A stretch of DNA of 64,000 nucleotides from Turnera subulata (taxonomy: Eukaryota; Streptophyta; Magnoliopsida; Malpighiales; Passifloraceae), in assembly GCA_028386065.3 (NCBI GenBank), contig JAKUCV010000896.1, positions 1-64,000 of the forward strand, written 5' to 3'. A program made the translations under genes and the position numbers. The notes beneath the pieces were generated by a model. It saw nothing but the letters and a program-made list of their open reading frames with translations, made no database searches and had not been told where the DNA came from. Shown piece by piece: positions 10,113 to 23,280 of this stretch; the stretch's first letter is position 1, and each line of letters opens with the position of its first letter.

Positions 10113-13100
10113 TGAAATGCCCGTATCCCAAAATAGTTAATTAAATTAATTATAAGAAGTGAAATGTCCAGATTGCCCTTCTAACCTGGGATACGATAAA
10201 ATCATCATGATCAATGTACAATTATACAACAAATTATATAATAAACAACATGCAACTGAAGACAAATAAATAAGAAACATGGATGTTATGCAATCCTATG
10301 GATCCGACCCGAAGAGAGGAAAGCACCGCCACCTACTGACATGCACTCCTGACCGATGATCAGGTAACCTGAGAAAGATGTGAGGGGTGAGACCAACCAC
10401 TGTCTCACCATAACAAATAAACCAACGTATACAATACAAGTCAACCACAATAACACCGATATCAGGCAGTAGCAAGAAAAGTGCACAAACAGGTCACAAT
10501 GCACAACACAAACGCATCATCAGACAACAAACCAACACTTGTCTTTAATCATCTTATTATGGTTGTACTTTATTATTATTAGGATTTAATATTTTATTAG
10601 GGCCCTCTACTGTGTGCGTCGAGCTCAGTCCCGTCTCATGAGACAACCAGGACATAAGCCCAATATAGTCAGGGCAAGGCCCAATACAAGCAGTGAGAGA
10701 GAGAGATAGACAGAGAGAAAGAGGAAGGTAGAAAGGGGGGAGATAGAAAAAGGGAGGTAGCACCAGTCATCACAAACCCATATGCTAAACCGCATATACC
10801 ATGCTATCCCACATGTAATCCCGAGGGGTATCACTTCTCGCTCGAACCAACCGGTCAACAGCCCTACAGTAGAATTATTATAGTTCGTTATTCTCAATTA
10901 TGCTTAAAAAGTTGTGCCACACGTTATGATCAAACAGGGTTCTGTGGACTTAATATCTTATTCTCAAGTCTGGCCTCTAGCCCGCAAGTCACCACACGAA
11001 CCACAAAGTCATATAATCATTTCTTAATCATAACAACATATCATGCTCAATTGGCATACCATATCACATAGGCTCACAGTTCACATAATCAGGCACTCAA
11101 CAACAAAGACAACATCACCATGAAACACCGTGCAACAACAACATTAGCACAACAGGCATACACGCATACAGATTTAAATGCCAAACAAATGTTATCACTT
11201 AATGAACCATAACAAATAACCGAGTATTGTAGGCAGTACGCGTACAAAGGTTTATATGTCCTCACCTTGGCCACAATAATTGCCTCGGAAGTCGAAGCCT
11301 CAACCCGTCTCAACATTCCTATGTCCATAACATCCTACGAATATACACATCATATAAGATGCTTACTCATCACAAATAAATAAATGCATGCCAATGTATG
11401 ATCTTGAGTTTATCCCGTAGCCTAAGGCCCGCTACTAAACCATCAAGGTCTAAGCCCAAACAATCTTATATTCTTAGTCCAAGACTAAAGGTCCACTTAA
11501 ATTAAATCTTCAGGTTTTATCTTCCTTTAGGCCTAAGGTCCATATCCATAATAGTAGTTGGCCTAAAGCCCTTACCTATAAAAGCCATTGGGCCTAAAGC
11601 CCTTCTTAAATTAACTACTCTTTATTGCCCTATAGCCCCAAACATACATAGTATGACATTAATTGGGCCTGAGCCTGGCCCGTTCACAAATTCGTAGTAG
11701 TCGAACTCCCGAGCTCAAACCTTTCCAGCCTAAAGATGCTATGTGCGTCGGATGTATTCTGGCCACGCATACTCACAGCGCGCCGCACCCAGTTTCCACT
11801 AAGTCCATTTTATTTTAAAACACTAATTTAATGTATTTTTAGTACATGCCTCATACAAGAAATGAAATGCACGTCACTGTCCGGAAATTATCGTGTACTG
11901 CCTGAAAGCACACCATCTCACTGGAACAGTGCTTGACCCGCCGGATTTCGGTCAACTCTCGCCGAAAAGCAACAACGAAGCTAACAACAACTTCAACAAA
12001 TCTGCCTCCACCGAAAATCGAATCCTCACAATCCGGTACATATCCGAGCACTAAGGTCTCAGTCCATGTCCATTGAGCCTGCAATTCCACTGCCCAAAAA
12101 CTCCAATTCAACAATACAAAGCACTACCGATCACGCAATTGGAAGGAAGAAGGGAGGTGGCCGAATTCTTACTCGAAATTGAGCTCTTACAGTCCAAACT
12201 CGTTCTATAACCTCTCTATCCAAGACAAACCCGCACCAACAACACGACCAGCACCAGCAAAATCGCCGGAAGCAGAACTTCCAGTCTGCCACCGCCATAC
12301 ATGCACAAACACCCGCTAGAAGAGAGTACAGGGAAGAGGAATAGGAGAAGCGACGAGGCATACCCGTTCACAGCGGCAGTGATGGTACAGCCATGCCGTC
12401 CCTCGAGCCTGCACGCACAGAGGCTGACTTGAGCCTCAGTCTCAGCCTCCTCACACCGAACCCCCCAACACCATCCGCCATCGACCACCAGTCAAAGAAC
12501 CCAAACGGGTCAATTCCCCCAATCAACAAAAAGAAAAGATGAAGCAAAGAGGAACCACAAGGGCGACAGAACTCACCATGTGACGGCAAGGGAACAGTGG
12601 CTGCTCTCGATTCCTCAGCTCAGACTTGTGACAGGCAGAAGGCGGCGGTTCTGTTTCAGAGGAAAGGAGGACGAGAGCAGCATGGAAGAAAAGGAGGATG
12701 GGGAGAGAAGAAAACAAAAGCAAAGAAAGAAACTAAAGAGAGGGAGAGATTGGTAACTGCCACGACTAGGGAGAAGAAGTCGGGAGAGGGATTCGTTGGA
12801 GAGAGGTGAGGCGGCGGAAGAGAAAAGAGAGAAAAAGAAAGAAAGAGAGAGGAGAAGAAAGAAAAGAGAAAAGGGTTAGGGTTGGCCGGCCTTGACCAAA
12901 AAGACGTCGTTTTGGTCTAAGGCGCGGTCAACTCTGCCTGGTCAACGCGCACCTAGGCTTTTAGGTTTTTTTTTTTGTTTTATTTTCTTTTCCTTTAACT
13001 TAAACGACATAGTTTTAGTAAAAACAACCATAAGCTCCCCGACTCACTCCGAAACACATTTTCGTTCCCGACGGAACTCAAACACAAAAATAATGCCGAC

Positions 13101-13242
13101 TTAGAAATAAAATCCGAAGGGGAATAATTTATTTTCTATGACCAAAATACCAAAAATTCCTCAAGGGTATAATTGGAAATTAAATTCCAAAAATTTTGAA
13201 AATCCCATAGAAAATTAAATACCGAAAATTCAGGGCGTTACA
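10113..13242 (-). repeat. Tekay-like LTR (3' LTR)
   Basis: Plus-strand ends are TGAAATGCCCG and GGGCGTTACA. It matches 14683-17775 along its length with scattered substitutions and small indels. It contains GA-rich microsatellite tracts and an AACGACGTCGTT-type palindrome in the other copy that is mutated here. Short minus-strand ORFs occur in both copies only because the LTRs share descent. Confidence 0.9.
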
Positions 13243-14682
13243 GTTCTACCCCACTTAACAAAATTTCGTCCTCGAAATTTACGTAATATGTTAAACAACT
13301 AAGTACTTAACTGACACAAACAAGATTTATCCGGTATCAAAGTACCGTTGGCCGAAAATACCAAGAAGAACCATCATGACCATCAATCACATTTCCAAGC
13401 AAAAACTCTGATATCCCAGTCAATCATCGACTTTAGTCAAACATGATCCATAGACCTTAAGATCAAAGCAGTAACCCAATAGTTTTATCCAATCATCCTC
13501 ACCATTGATAATACAAGAATCCATAAACAATTTAATTTATCATCACTCAACCAAATCTATCCAATCCTTTAATCCATTAAGCATATCCTCAGATAACCGA
13601 ACCCACAATTGTTACCTAAGTAACAAGATCATCACTCCCAATGTGAATTCCTCAAGACCACCACTCCATAACATATATTTCATGTTCTGAACCTCAAAGT
13701 AATTCCTCTATCATACACCAATTCAGCCAAAATCGTTTATATCCCGGATCATACCTTAAACACTAGAAATCACTCATTACCAAAACTTCATAATCTAATT
13801 CTATACCATGGATTCCTTAAGACCCAAACATCCTTGCCTAACACATACTTATAAGTCTATCCCCCAAGTTAATATGAACATCAAAGTTTCTATATTGAAG
13901 AACTTAAAACAGCACTGTATCTCTTGCCACACAATTACCTAACTAGCGACGAATTCTTAATTCCCGAGATCACCTCAAAATCAAACCTCAATATGAACAT
14001 ACTACCAGCATCCTCGTTTAGCACATGAATTATAACCTCAACCAAGATCCATGATCAAAACCTTTTTACCACAATCACCACTAATATCTCAAAACTCACC
14101 AAGGTTAAGTACCTCAAGTATCATTGAAAGACATCTCCCCAAAAATACCATTAGATCAACCTCAAATCAATTCGAGAAGTTATCAATTCGAACAAGATTA
14201 AGTCCATATAATCATTTCACAAGTAAATTCAAATCCTCGAGCTCAGCAAAATCAGACCACAAATAACCTGATCACCAAAATTACAAGAGTCATATCCACA
14301 AGTATCACTTCAAATCATCTCTTGACAGATGTAACATCCAAAAGCAAACCGATGGTTCTTACTTGTAACGACCAGTTCCACACAGACAAGAAACACAGGC
14401 AAACAATCAAAAGTCTACACCGACTCCGACAAAACAGTGGATATTCCACAAAACAAACTTTGCTACAGCCTAAGCTGTAAAAGCAAGCATGTCATTCGAC
14501 AACAAAACCGGGTCACTCCGACCCCCAGCAGGTGCGTGTCCTCCACCGGATCCACAGTACGACCCACAATATGAATGCATATGACAATGCAATAGACGAC
14601 CCAAAACGAACAGACTCATGCATATAAGAGCATTAAACAATCAACACATCCCGAAAGATCTACAGCCTACTCCGCTACCAAT
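13243..14682 (-). mobile_element. Tekay-like element interior: polypurine tract and mutated primer site, no genes
   Basis: No gene is seen. At the left edge the minus strand reads AAGTGGGGTAGAAC just before the 3' LTR (polypurine tract). At the right edge the minus strand begins ATTGGTAGCGGAGTAGG directly after the 5' LTR. This resembles the usual initiator tRNA-Met site (TGGTATCAGAGC) with several changes. The middle is AT-rich with no retroviral motifs that I can recognise. Confidence 0.7.
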
Positions 14683-17600
14683 TGAAATGCCCGTATCCCA
14701 AAATAGTCAATTAAATTAATTATAAGAAGTGAAATGTCCAGATTGCCCTTCTAACCCAGGGTACGATAAAATCATCATGATCAATGCACAACTATACAAC
14801 AAATTATATAATAAACGAGTATGCATCGGAAGACAAATAAATAAGAAACATGGATGTTATGCAATCCTATGGATCTGACCCGAAGAGAGGAAAGCACCGC
14901 CACCCGCTGACATGCACTCCTGACCGATGATCAGGTAACCTGAGAAAGATGTGAGGGGTGAGACCAACCACTGTCTCACCATAACAAATAAACCAACGTA
15001 TACAATACAAGTCAACCACAATAACACCGATATCAGGAAGTAGCAAGCAAAGTGCACAAACAGGTCACAATGCACAACACAAACTCATCATCAAACTACA
15101 AACCAACACTTGTCTTTAATCATCTTATTATGGTTGTACTTTATCATTATTAGGATTTAATATTTTATTAGGGCCCTCTCATGAAACAACCAGGATATAA
15201 GCCCAATATAGTCAGGGCAAGGCCCAATACAAGCAGTGAGAGAGAGAGATAGATAGAGAGAAAGAGGGAGGTAGAAAAGGGGGAGATAGAAAGAGGGAGG
15301 TAGAACTGGTCATCACAGACCCATATGCTAAACCGCATATACCATGCTATCCCGCATGTAATCCCGAGGGGTATCACTTCCCGCTCGAACCAACTGGTCA
15401 ACAGCCCCACAGTAGAATTATTATAGTTCGTTATTCTCAGTTATGCTTACATAGTTGTGCCATATGTTATGATCAAATAGGGTTGTGTGGACTTAATATT
15501 TTTTCTTAAGTCCGGCCTCTAGCCCTCAAGTCACCACACGAACCACAATGTCATATAATCATTTCTTAATCATAACAACATATCATGCTCAATTGGCATA
15601 CCATATCACATAGGCTCACAGTTCACATAATCAGGCACTCAACAACAAAGATATCATCATCATGAAACACCGTGCAACAACAACATCAACACAACAGGCA
15701 TACATGCATATAGCTTTAATTGCCAAACAAATGTTATCACTTAATGAACCATGACAAATAACCGAGTATCGTAGGTAGTACGCATACAAAGGTTTATATG
15801 TCCTCACCTTGGCCACAATAATTGCCTCGGAAGCCGAAGCCTCAACCCGCCTCAACATTCCTATGTCCATAATGTCCTACGAATATACACTTCATATAAG
15901 ATGCTTACTCATCACAAATAAATAAATGCCTGCCAATGTATGATCTTAAGTTTATCCCATAGCCTAAGGCCCGTTACTAAACCATCAAGGTCTAAGCCCA
16001 AACAATCTTATAATCTTAGTCCAAGACTAAAGGTCCACTTAAAATAAATCTTCAGGTTTCGTCTTCCTTTAAGCCTAAGGTCCACATCCACAATAGTAGT
16101 TGGCCTAAAGCCCTTATCTATAAAAGCCATTGGGCCTAAAGCCCATCTTAAATTAATTACTCTTTATTGGCCTATAGCCCCAAACATACATAATATGACA
16201 CTAATTGGGCCTGAGCCTGGCCCATTCATAAAATCGTAGTAATCGAACTCCCGAGCTCAAACCTTTCCAGCCTAAAAATACTATGTGCGTCGGATGTATT
16301 CCGGCCACGCACAGTCACAGCTCGCCACACCCGGTTTCCACTAAGTCCGTTTTACTTTAATCCACTAATTAAATGCATTTTCAATAGATGCCTTATACAA
16401 GAAATGAAATGCACGTCACTGTCCAGAAATTACCGTGTACTGCCTGAAAGCACACCATCTCGCCGGACCAGTGCTTGACCCGCCGAATTCCGGTCAGCTC
16501 TCGCCGAAAAACAACAACGAAGCCAGCAACAACTTCAACGAATCTGCCTCCACCGGAAATCGAATCCTCACAATCCGGTACATATCCGAGAACTAAGGTG
16601 TCAGTCCATGTCCATTGAGCCTGCAAATCCAGTGCCCAAAAACTCCAATTCAACAATACAAAGCACTACCGATCACACAATTGAAAGGAAGAAGGGAGGT
16701 GGCCGAATCCTTACCCGAAAATCTAGCTCTCACAGTCCACACCCGTTCTTTAGCCTCTCTGTCTGAGACAAACCCACACCAAAAACACGACCAGCACCAG
16801 CAAAACCGCCGGAAGCAGAACTTCCAATCCGCCACTGCCGTACACGCACAAACACCCGCTAGAATAAAGTACAGGGAAGAGGAATAGGAGAAGCAACGAG
16901 GCTTACCCGTTCACGGCAGCAGTGATGGTTCAGCCACGCCGTCCCTCGAGCCTGCACGCACATAGGCCGACTTGAGCCTCAGTCTCAGCCTCCTCACACC
17001 GAACCCCCCAACACCATCTGCCATTGACCACCAGTCAAAGAACCCAAACGGGGCAATTCCCCCAATCAACAAACAGAAAAGATGAAGCAAAGAGGAACCA
17101 CAAGGGCGGCGGAACTCACCATGCGACGGCCAAGGAACGGTGGCGGCTCTCGATTCCTCAGCTCAGACTTGTGACATGCAGATGGCGGCGGTTTCGTTTC
17201 AGAGGAAACGGGGACGAGAGCAGCTGGAAAGAAAAAAAAGATGGGGGAGAGAAGAAAAGAAAAGGAAAGAAAGAAACTAAAGAGAGGAAGAGATTGGTAA
17301 CTGCCACGACTAGGGAGAAGAAATCGGGAGAGGGATTCACGCGAGAGAGGTGAGGCAGTGGAATAGAAAAAAAAGAAAAAGAAGGAAAGAGAGAGGAGAA
17401 GAAAGAAAAGAGAAAAGGGTTAGGGTTGGCTGGCCTTGACCAAAACGACGTCGTTTTGGTCTAAGGCGCGGTCAACTCTGCCTGGTCAACGCGCACCTAG
17501 GCTTTTATATATTTTTTTGTTTTATTTTGGTTTTCCTTTAACTTAAACGAAGTAGTTTTAATAAAAACTACTATAAGCTCCCCGACTCACTCCGTGACAC

Positions 17601-17775
17601 ATTTTCATTTCCGACGGAACTCAAACACAAAAATAATGCCAACTTAGAAATAAAATCCCAAGGGGAAAATTTATTTTCTATGACCAAAATACCGAAAATT
17701 CCTCAAGGGTAAAATTGAAAATTGAATTCCAAAAATCCCATAGAAAATTAAATACCGAAAATTCGGGGCGTTACA
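14683..17775 (-). repeat. Tekay-like LTR (5' LTR)
   Basis: This is the partner of the LTR at 10113-13242. It holds the palindromic AACGACGTCGTT motif near 17446. GA-rich tracts near 17220-17420 explain the Lys/Arg/Glu-rich shadow ORFs. Confidence 0.9.
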
Positions 17776-17845
17776 CCCTATGGATACTACCTTGATAGAG
17801 TACTACAACTACCCTGTGCACTTGCAGGACTCATAGCACACATCA
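17776..17845 (+). repeat. Athila A 5' LTR, right part
   Basis: After the duplicated target bases the LTR resumes with GGATACTACCTTGATAGAG and ends CACACATCA at 17845. It matches the last part of the 3' LTR (about 27264-27327). Confidence 0.85.
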
Positions 17846-17851
17846 AGTTTT

Positions 17852-17869
17852 TGGCACCGTTGCCGGGGA
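17852..17869 (+). other. Primer-binding site of Athila A
   Basis: TGGCACCGTTGCCGGGGA lies six bases inside the 5' LTR. It differs by one base from TGGCGCCGTTGCCGGGGA, the usual Athila-lineage primer site assigned to tRNA-Asp. Confidence 0.8.
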
Positions 17870-17964
17870 CTGGCGCTTGATTCTAATGCTTTTTATTTTT
17901 TATTTATTAGGCTTTTTATTACTTTCCTCTTTTCTTTTCCAAGTTTGAAGTTTTCAGGAGGTGC

Positions 17965-18940
17965 ATGCCCCAAACCAGGAGCAAGCAACCAGCTCAAATC
18001 TTCCACCAAGAGATCGAAAAGAAAACCAGCCAGATTCGCAAGCAAAAGCAACAAAACATGGCGGACAGACCCAACGAAGGAGCGCAACAGGGCATTGAAC
18101 AGGTTCAGCCTGTTCGACCCTACATCCCCATGTCCCAGCTCCTACAACCACCAACCACCATTATCCACAACAGCATAGCCATTCCAGATGTAGATGCTCC
18201 ATATGAGATCAGAACCAACTTGCTGAGCATGCTGGAAAGGCGCATCTTTGGAGGCACCCCCTCTGAAGTTCCAAACTCGTACTTGCAAAACTTCCTGCGA
18301 GTGTGCAGTACAGTGAACATAGCAGGGATGACCAAGGAGCAGCTATACATGAGAGTGTTCCTATTCTCACTCAGAGATGCGGCATTCGAATGGCTCAACA
18401 ACCATGAAGCAGGCCATTTTCACTAACTGGAGTAGTCTAGTCAGAGCTTTCTTCAAGGAGTACCATCCCTCAAGCAAAGCTGCAAGTTTAAGGCAGCAGC
18501 TCATTGGTTTCTCTCAACGCTATGATGAATCAATTCGTGATGCTTGGGAGCGTTTCAAGGGATTACTCAGAAATACCCCAATCCACCGAATTGATGAGGC
18601 CATACAATTAGAACAATTCTATTGTGGCCTATGTGATGAAGATCAGAATACCTTGGATAAGATGGCCATTGGTGCATTCTTGGACAAGGACTATAATGAT
18701 GGAGTAGCCATTCTGGAGGCGTTTTCCAAGAGAAAGACCCAAGTCAGAGGAGTCAAATCCTCTGGAATAATTGGTGTGGACAGAGTAACTAAGCTTGAGG
18801 CAGAGATAGAAACCCTCAAGAAGCAACTAGGGGCTGCTCAAGTCAAGACAGCCTCAGGCACAGCCCCAGACTGTGAAGGCTGTAGAGGACCTCACGGTAC
18901 ATCCAGTTGCCCACTCTTTGCCGAATGCAATTCAGAGTAA
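17965..18940 (+). pseudogene. gag: Athila A gag, frameshifted
   Basis: This is the capsid/nucleocapsid precursor that would package element RNA. It starts at ATG 17965 (MPQTRSKQPAQ). The first frame runs to 18426 and ends in the gag core (TKEQLYMRVFLFSLRDAAFEWLNNHEA). A small insertion near 18410 shifts the rest into the frame running to 18940, with FFKEYHPSSKAASLRQQLIGF, LEQFYCGLCDEDQNTLDKM and a zinc-finger-like CEGCRGPHGTSSCP. The same order occurs in element B (27706-28335), which lacks this particular frameshift. A TAA at 18938 interrupts the link to the gag-protease spacer, which continues downstream. Confidence 0.85.
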
Positions 18941-20459
18941 GCTCACTTCATCCAGCAAAAGTTGGGCCCATATGGAAACACCTATAATCCATCCTGGAGA
19001 AATCATCCAAACTTTTCTTGGAAGGGACCAACCGAAGAAAGAATTCCACAATAGGCCCAGTACCAGAGACAAAACCAGGGAGGACAGCAAGGCAACAACA
19101 GCGACATGATGACCATGCTACAGTCCATCCTGGAGAAACAGAACAAAATAAACGAGGAGATCAGCCAACTCAAATCCCACAACACAATCCTCAAAAACCA
19201 AATTGCCCAACAAGCTTCTATGTCCACTAGCCAACAAGAAGCTCTCCCAGGAAAACCAATAGAGAACCCAAGAAATGAGCATGTTAAGGCTGTAACACTT
19301 CGTCGCGGGAAGGAGCTGAGAGACACAGTGCCGAAACCACCTCAGGCTGTAGAGCAACAAGCATCGACATCCAGTTCTGGACAGACAGTGCAGGCAAAAA
19401 CTGAGTCAGTGTCTAAGCCTGTTAGCACGAGAAAGGCTGAGAAGCAGCCTCAGACTGTTCTACCTTATCAACCTCTGCTCCTATACCCAGAAGTGTACCA
19501 CAAATCCAAACTGGAGAAGCAATTCTGTAAGTTCAAGGAAATACTGAGTAAGTTATATGTCAATGTGCCCTTCAGTGATGTGGTTACACAAATGCCTTCA
19601 TATGCAAAGAAAAGAACTATTGATGACATTGAGACTATAGCCTTGACAGCCCAGGGGGGTGCCCTCATTCAGCACCATCTGCCCAGGAAATGTACAGACC
19701 CAGGAGCTTCACAATACCTTGCAACATCGGGGACAAAAAGATTGAAGGAGCCCTGTGCAATCTTGGGGCTAGTGTCAGCCTGTTACCACTCTTCATTACT
19801 CAGAACATGAGCCTTGGAGACATCAAGCCCACAAGGATAACCATTCAGCTTCATGATCGCTCACTTCTATACCCTGTGGGGGTGTTGGGGGATGTTCCAG
19901 TCAAGGTTGGCAATTTCTTCATCTCTGTAGACTTTGTAGTGATGAACGTGACAGAGGATGAGAAGACACCCATCATTTTGGGGCATCCGTTCTTAACCAC
20001 AGCAAGAGCCATGATCGACTGCACCAACGGAACATTGACATTGTGACTTGGAGAGGAGACAGTAGAGTTCAATGTCCGGAAGGCACAGAGGAATGAGTTT
20101 GGAGCAGGACAGTGTTGCATGGTTGATGCTGTGCCACACCCTGTTGATGTGTTTGTCAAGGCATCCCAACTCATGAAGACACATGAGGATGACTTACTGG
20201 GTTGGCTAGTCAATGGACTCTTTGAGGGAGATGAAATGGCTCTGAAGGAGGTAGCAAAATTTTTGGTAGAAGAAACAAAGCCAGGAATTGACGCACAGGC
20301 CCATGCTTCAGAACCACAGATTGAGGCTATCTCTGAGCCTGTCCATAGTGTTGTTTCAGAGCCTGTAACAGTATCCGTTGGACCGGAACTTGCGAAAAAG
20401 GCACGAAGGGTAGAAACGAACCTTTACCACCCAACCTCAGGTATATCTACTTAGAACCT
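18941..20459 (+). pseudogene. Athila A gag-protease spacer and aspartic protease, broken
   Basis: A Gln-rich spacer (19106-19640) includes VTLRRGKEL, a common Athila landmark, and YHKSKLEKQF. The retropepsin-like domain (19690-20046) has IIDGT-like structure: SFTIPCNIGDKKIEGAL, then NLGASVSLLP where the family normally has DLGAS, and PIILGHPFL near the C-terminal strand. The catalytic Asp codon is thus Asn (AAT, 19759-19761). A TGA at 20044 replaces what is Arg in B (LRIGE). The post-protease segment (20119-20454) shifts frame before the RT. The domain would cleave Gag-Pol but cannot in this copy. Confidence 0.85.
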
Positions 20460-21914
20460 GAAGCCTCTTCGTTTCCCATTATTTTTGGAGCTGACCTTTC
20501 ACAGGAGGAAGAAGACAAGGTACGCACTGTAGTCAATAAACAACGAAAGGCAGTAGGCTACACCATTGTCGATCTCACAGGTATCAGCCATAACCTTTGC
20601 ATGCATCGTATTCTTTTAGAAGAAGGAAGCAAACCCGTAATAGAACCACAAAGGAGATTAAATGAAAACATGAAAGAAGTGGTTAAAAAGGAAATCTTGA
20701 AACTATTAGATGCTGGGATAATTTATCCAATTTCAGATAGTCTTTGGGTTAGTGTCGTGCATGTAGTTCTTAAAAAGGGAGGAATGACAGTTGTGAAAAA
20801 TGAAAAGGAAGAACTCATACCAACTAGGGCTGTCACGGGCTGGAGAATGTGCATAGACTATAGGAAGCTTAACAAGGCTACTAGAAAAGACCGTTTTCCT
20901 TTGCCATTCATTGATCAAATGCTAGAAAGACTTGCCAAGCATACGCATTTTTGCTACTTGTATGGATACTCTGGATTCTTTCAGATCCTAATCCACCTAA
21001 GTGATTAGGAGAAAACAACATTTACATGCCCTTATGGCACATTTGTATATAGGCGCATGGCATTTGGTTTGTGCAACGCCCCTGCCACATTTCAGCATTG
21101 CATGATGGCCATATTCCATGACCTGATAGAGCATATAATGGAGGTGTTCATGGATGATTTCTCTGTCTATGGAACTTCTTTCGATATTTGTTTGGCTAAC
21201 CTTGAAACAGTGCTAGCACGGTGTAAGGCTGTTAACCTTATTCTAAATTGGGAAAAGTGTCATTTCATAGTGACTGAAGGAATTGTCCTTGGGCGCAAAA
21301 TTTCAAGGCGAGGAATTGAGGTAGACCAAGCCAAAATTGATATAATTGAAAAACTTCCACCTCCTAATTCTGTTAAGGCAATTCGAGCTTTTCTTGGTCA
21401 TGTAGGTTTTTATAGGTGCTTTGTTAAGGACTTCTCAAAGATTGCAAAACCTTTGACGAATCTCCTTAGTAAAGAGGCCGAATTTGTATTTGATGAATCT
21501 TGTTTAGATGCTTTTCACAGGATCAAAATAGCATTGATCACAGCCCCAATCATTCAGCCCCCAGATTAGAGCCAGCCTTTTGAGATCATGTGTGATGCTA
21601 GTGACCATGCTGTAGGGGCTGTGCTCGGACAGAGGAAGGACAACCAACTTCATGCAATTTATTATGCAAGCCGAACTCTAGATGAAGCACAAGTGAACTA
21701 TGCCACCACTGAAAATGAACTTTTGGCAGTAGTCTTTGCCATTGGGAAATTTCGGGCATACTTGTTGGGTTCCAAGGTCATCATACACATCGATCACTCC
21801 GCCTTGATGTACTTGCTGACGAAGAAGGAAACCAAGTCAAGACTCCTAAGGTGGATACTCCAACTTCAGGAGTTTGACTTGGAAATCTGGAGAAGAAAGG
21901 TACAAAGAACATAG
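20460..21914 (+). pseudogene. pol: Athila A reverse transcriptase and RNase H, broken
   Basis: RT motifs follow in order: WRMCIDYRKLNKATRKDRFPLPFIDQML; YLYGYSGFFQI; EKTTFTCPYGTFVYRRMAFGLCNAPATFQ; and FMDDFSVYG at about 21147. The usual LDGYSG motif has Tyr in place of the first catalytic Asp (TAT, 20961-20963), while the FMDD pair is intact. Stops are TAG at 21006 (expected Gln) and TAG at 21567 (expected Trp). RNase H follows ([38 protein letters not shown]) with catalytic-type Asp and Glu residues present. A frameshift near 21890 breaks the link to integrase. Gypsy/Athila order is clear: RT-RH-INT. Confidence 0.9.
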
Positions 21915-23280
21915 TAGCTGACCACCTATCCAAACTACCACCAGAGCACATGCCAGGAGAGGACATGCCCATTGATGACCACCTCCCAGATGATAGCCTC
22001 ATTGCAACCATCCACAGTGTCACTCACAGGCTCATGCCGTGGTATGCAGAAATTGTCAATTTCTTAGCCTGTGGAGCACTCCCACTTGATCTGAGTTATT
22101 CTCAGAGGAAGAAGTTCTTCGCTGACATAAAGAACTACCTCTGGGACGAGCCCCTACTGTTTTAAAGGTGTGGAGATGGGATGATCAGAAGATGCATTTC
22201 TGAAGAAGAAGTGGCACAGGTCCTACACGGTTGCCACAATGCACAGTGCAGGGGACACCATGGTGCAACGAGGACAGCCTCACAAGTCTTACAAGCTGGC
22301 CTATATTGGCCTACTTTGTTCAAGGGTGCACGCAATTGGGTGATAGCTTGCAAGGAATGCCAACGAACAGGGAACCTCTCAAGGAGGCAAGAAATGCCAC
22401 AGCAGGGCATACTAGAGGTAGAGCTGTTTGACGTTTGGGGGATTGATTTCGTGGGACCATTCCCAACTTCATATGGGAACCACTACATCTTGGTGGCTGT
22501 GGAATATGTTTCCAAATGGGTTGAGGTTGTTGCCTCCCCAACGAATGATGCCAGGGTAGTGACATGGTTCTTGAAGAAAAACATCTTCACTCGATTTGGC
22601 ACACCCAGAGCCATAATCAGTGATGGTGGTACCCATTTTTGTAATACACAGTTTGAAGCCCTCTTGAGGAAATATAGAATCAGACACAAAGTGGCCACTC
22701 CCTACCATCCCCAGACAAGTGGCCAAGTCGAGGTGACAAATAGGGAGATCAAGCAAATCTTGGAGAAGACAGTGGGACCATTACGCAAGGATTAGGCAAT
22801 GAAACTTGATGATGCTCTTTGGGCATACTGCACAGCCTACAAGGCACCTATAGGCACCACACCATATCGCCTAGTCTTTGGAAAAGCTTGCCACCTACCT
22901 GTGGAACTTGAGCACAAGGCGTATTGGGCCATTAAGGCTTTAAACTTTGATACACAGGCCGTAGGGGAGCAGAGGCTGTTGCAGCTCAGTGAACTAGACG
23001 AGCTAAGGCTGGAAGCATATGAGAATGCCAAGCTATACAAGGAAAAGACAAAGAAGTGGCATGACAGCAGGATCCAACCCAAGCAATTCAAGGAAGGTGA
23101 CCAAGTTCTTCTTTACAACTCTCGCCTGAAGCTATTCCCTGGAAAGCTTCGATCAAGATGGTCGGGACCTTCACTATGCCACACTGTTACCCATACGGAG
23201 CAGTAGAGTTCTACAATGAGCAGACACATCCGTTCAAGGTAAATGGTCACAGGCTGAAGCTATATCACACGAGAGCCATT
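21915..23280 (+). pseudogene. pol: Athila A integrase, broken
   Basis: The N-terminal zinc-binding region includes [15 protein letters not shown] and CKECQ (about 22230-22360). The catalytic core shows the three acidic positions: [18 protein letters not shown] and [15 protein letters not shown]. The C-terminal domain follows ([33 protein letters not shown]). Breaks are TAA at 22163, TAG at 22793 where Trp is expected ([17 protein letters not shown]), and a frameshift near 23180 that scrambles the last residues. The residual C-terminus can be followed in another frame to about 23280. Confidence 0.9.

Larger units (their letters stand above)
10113..17775 (-). mobile_element. Tekay/Del-like chromovirus derivative lacking gag-pol
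   Basis: Two long, closely similar LTRs (10113-13242 and 14683-17775, both about 3.1 kb) flank only 1,440 bp of internal DNA. On the minus strand the LTR starts TGTAACGCCC, typical of Tekay/Del, and ends GGGCATTTCA. The 3' end of the interior reads TTCGAGGACGAAATTTTG and then a GTGGGG-type polypurine tract, a well-known Del/Tekay signature. Target duplication is CCCTG on the left (10108-10112) and CCCTA on the right (17776-17780), one mismatch. No gag, protease, RT or integrase was found in the interior, so the element needs help in trans or is a deletion product. Confidence 0.85.

Noticed and set aside
10286..12114. Minus-strand ORFs repeated at 14857-16656 in the partner LTR
   Set aside because: They recur only because the two Tekay-like LTRs are copies of each other. 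Frames differ through indels and no motif is recognisable.
13505..14266. Possible gene in the Tekay-like interior
   Set aside because: Open frames are short, AT-rich and lack gag, RT or integrase motifs on both strands.
22469..22756. Minus-strand ORFs over the integrase region
   Set aside because: Antisense shadows of the conserved integrase core.
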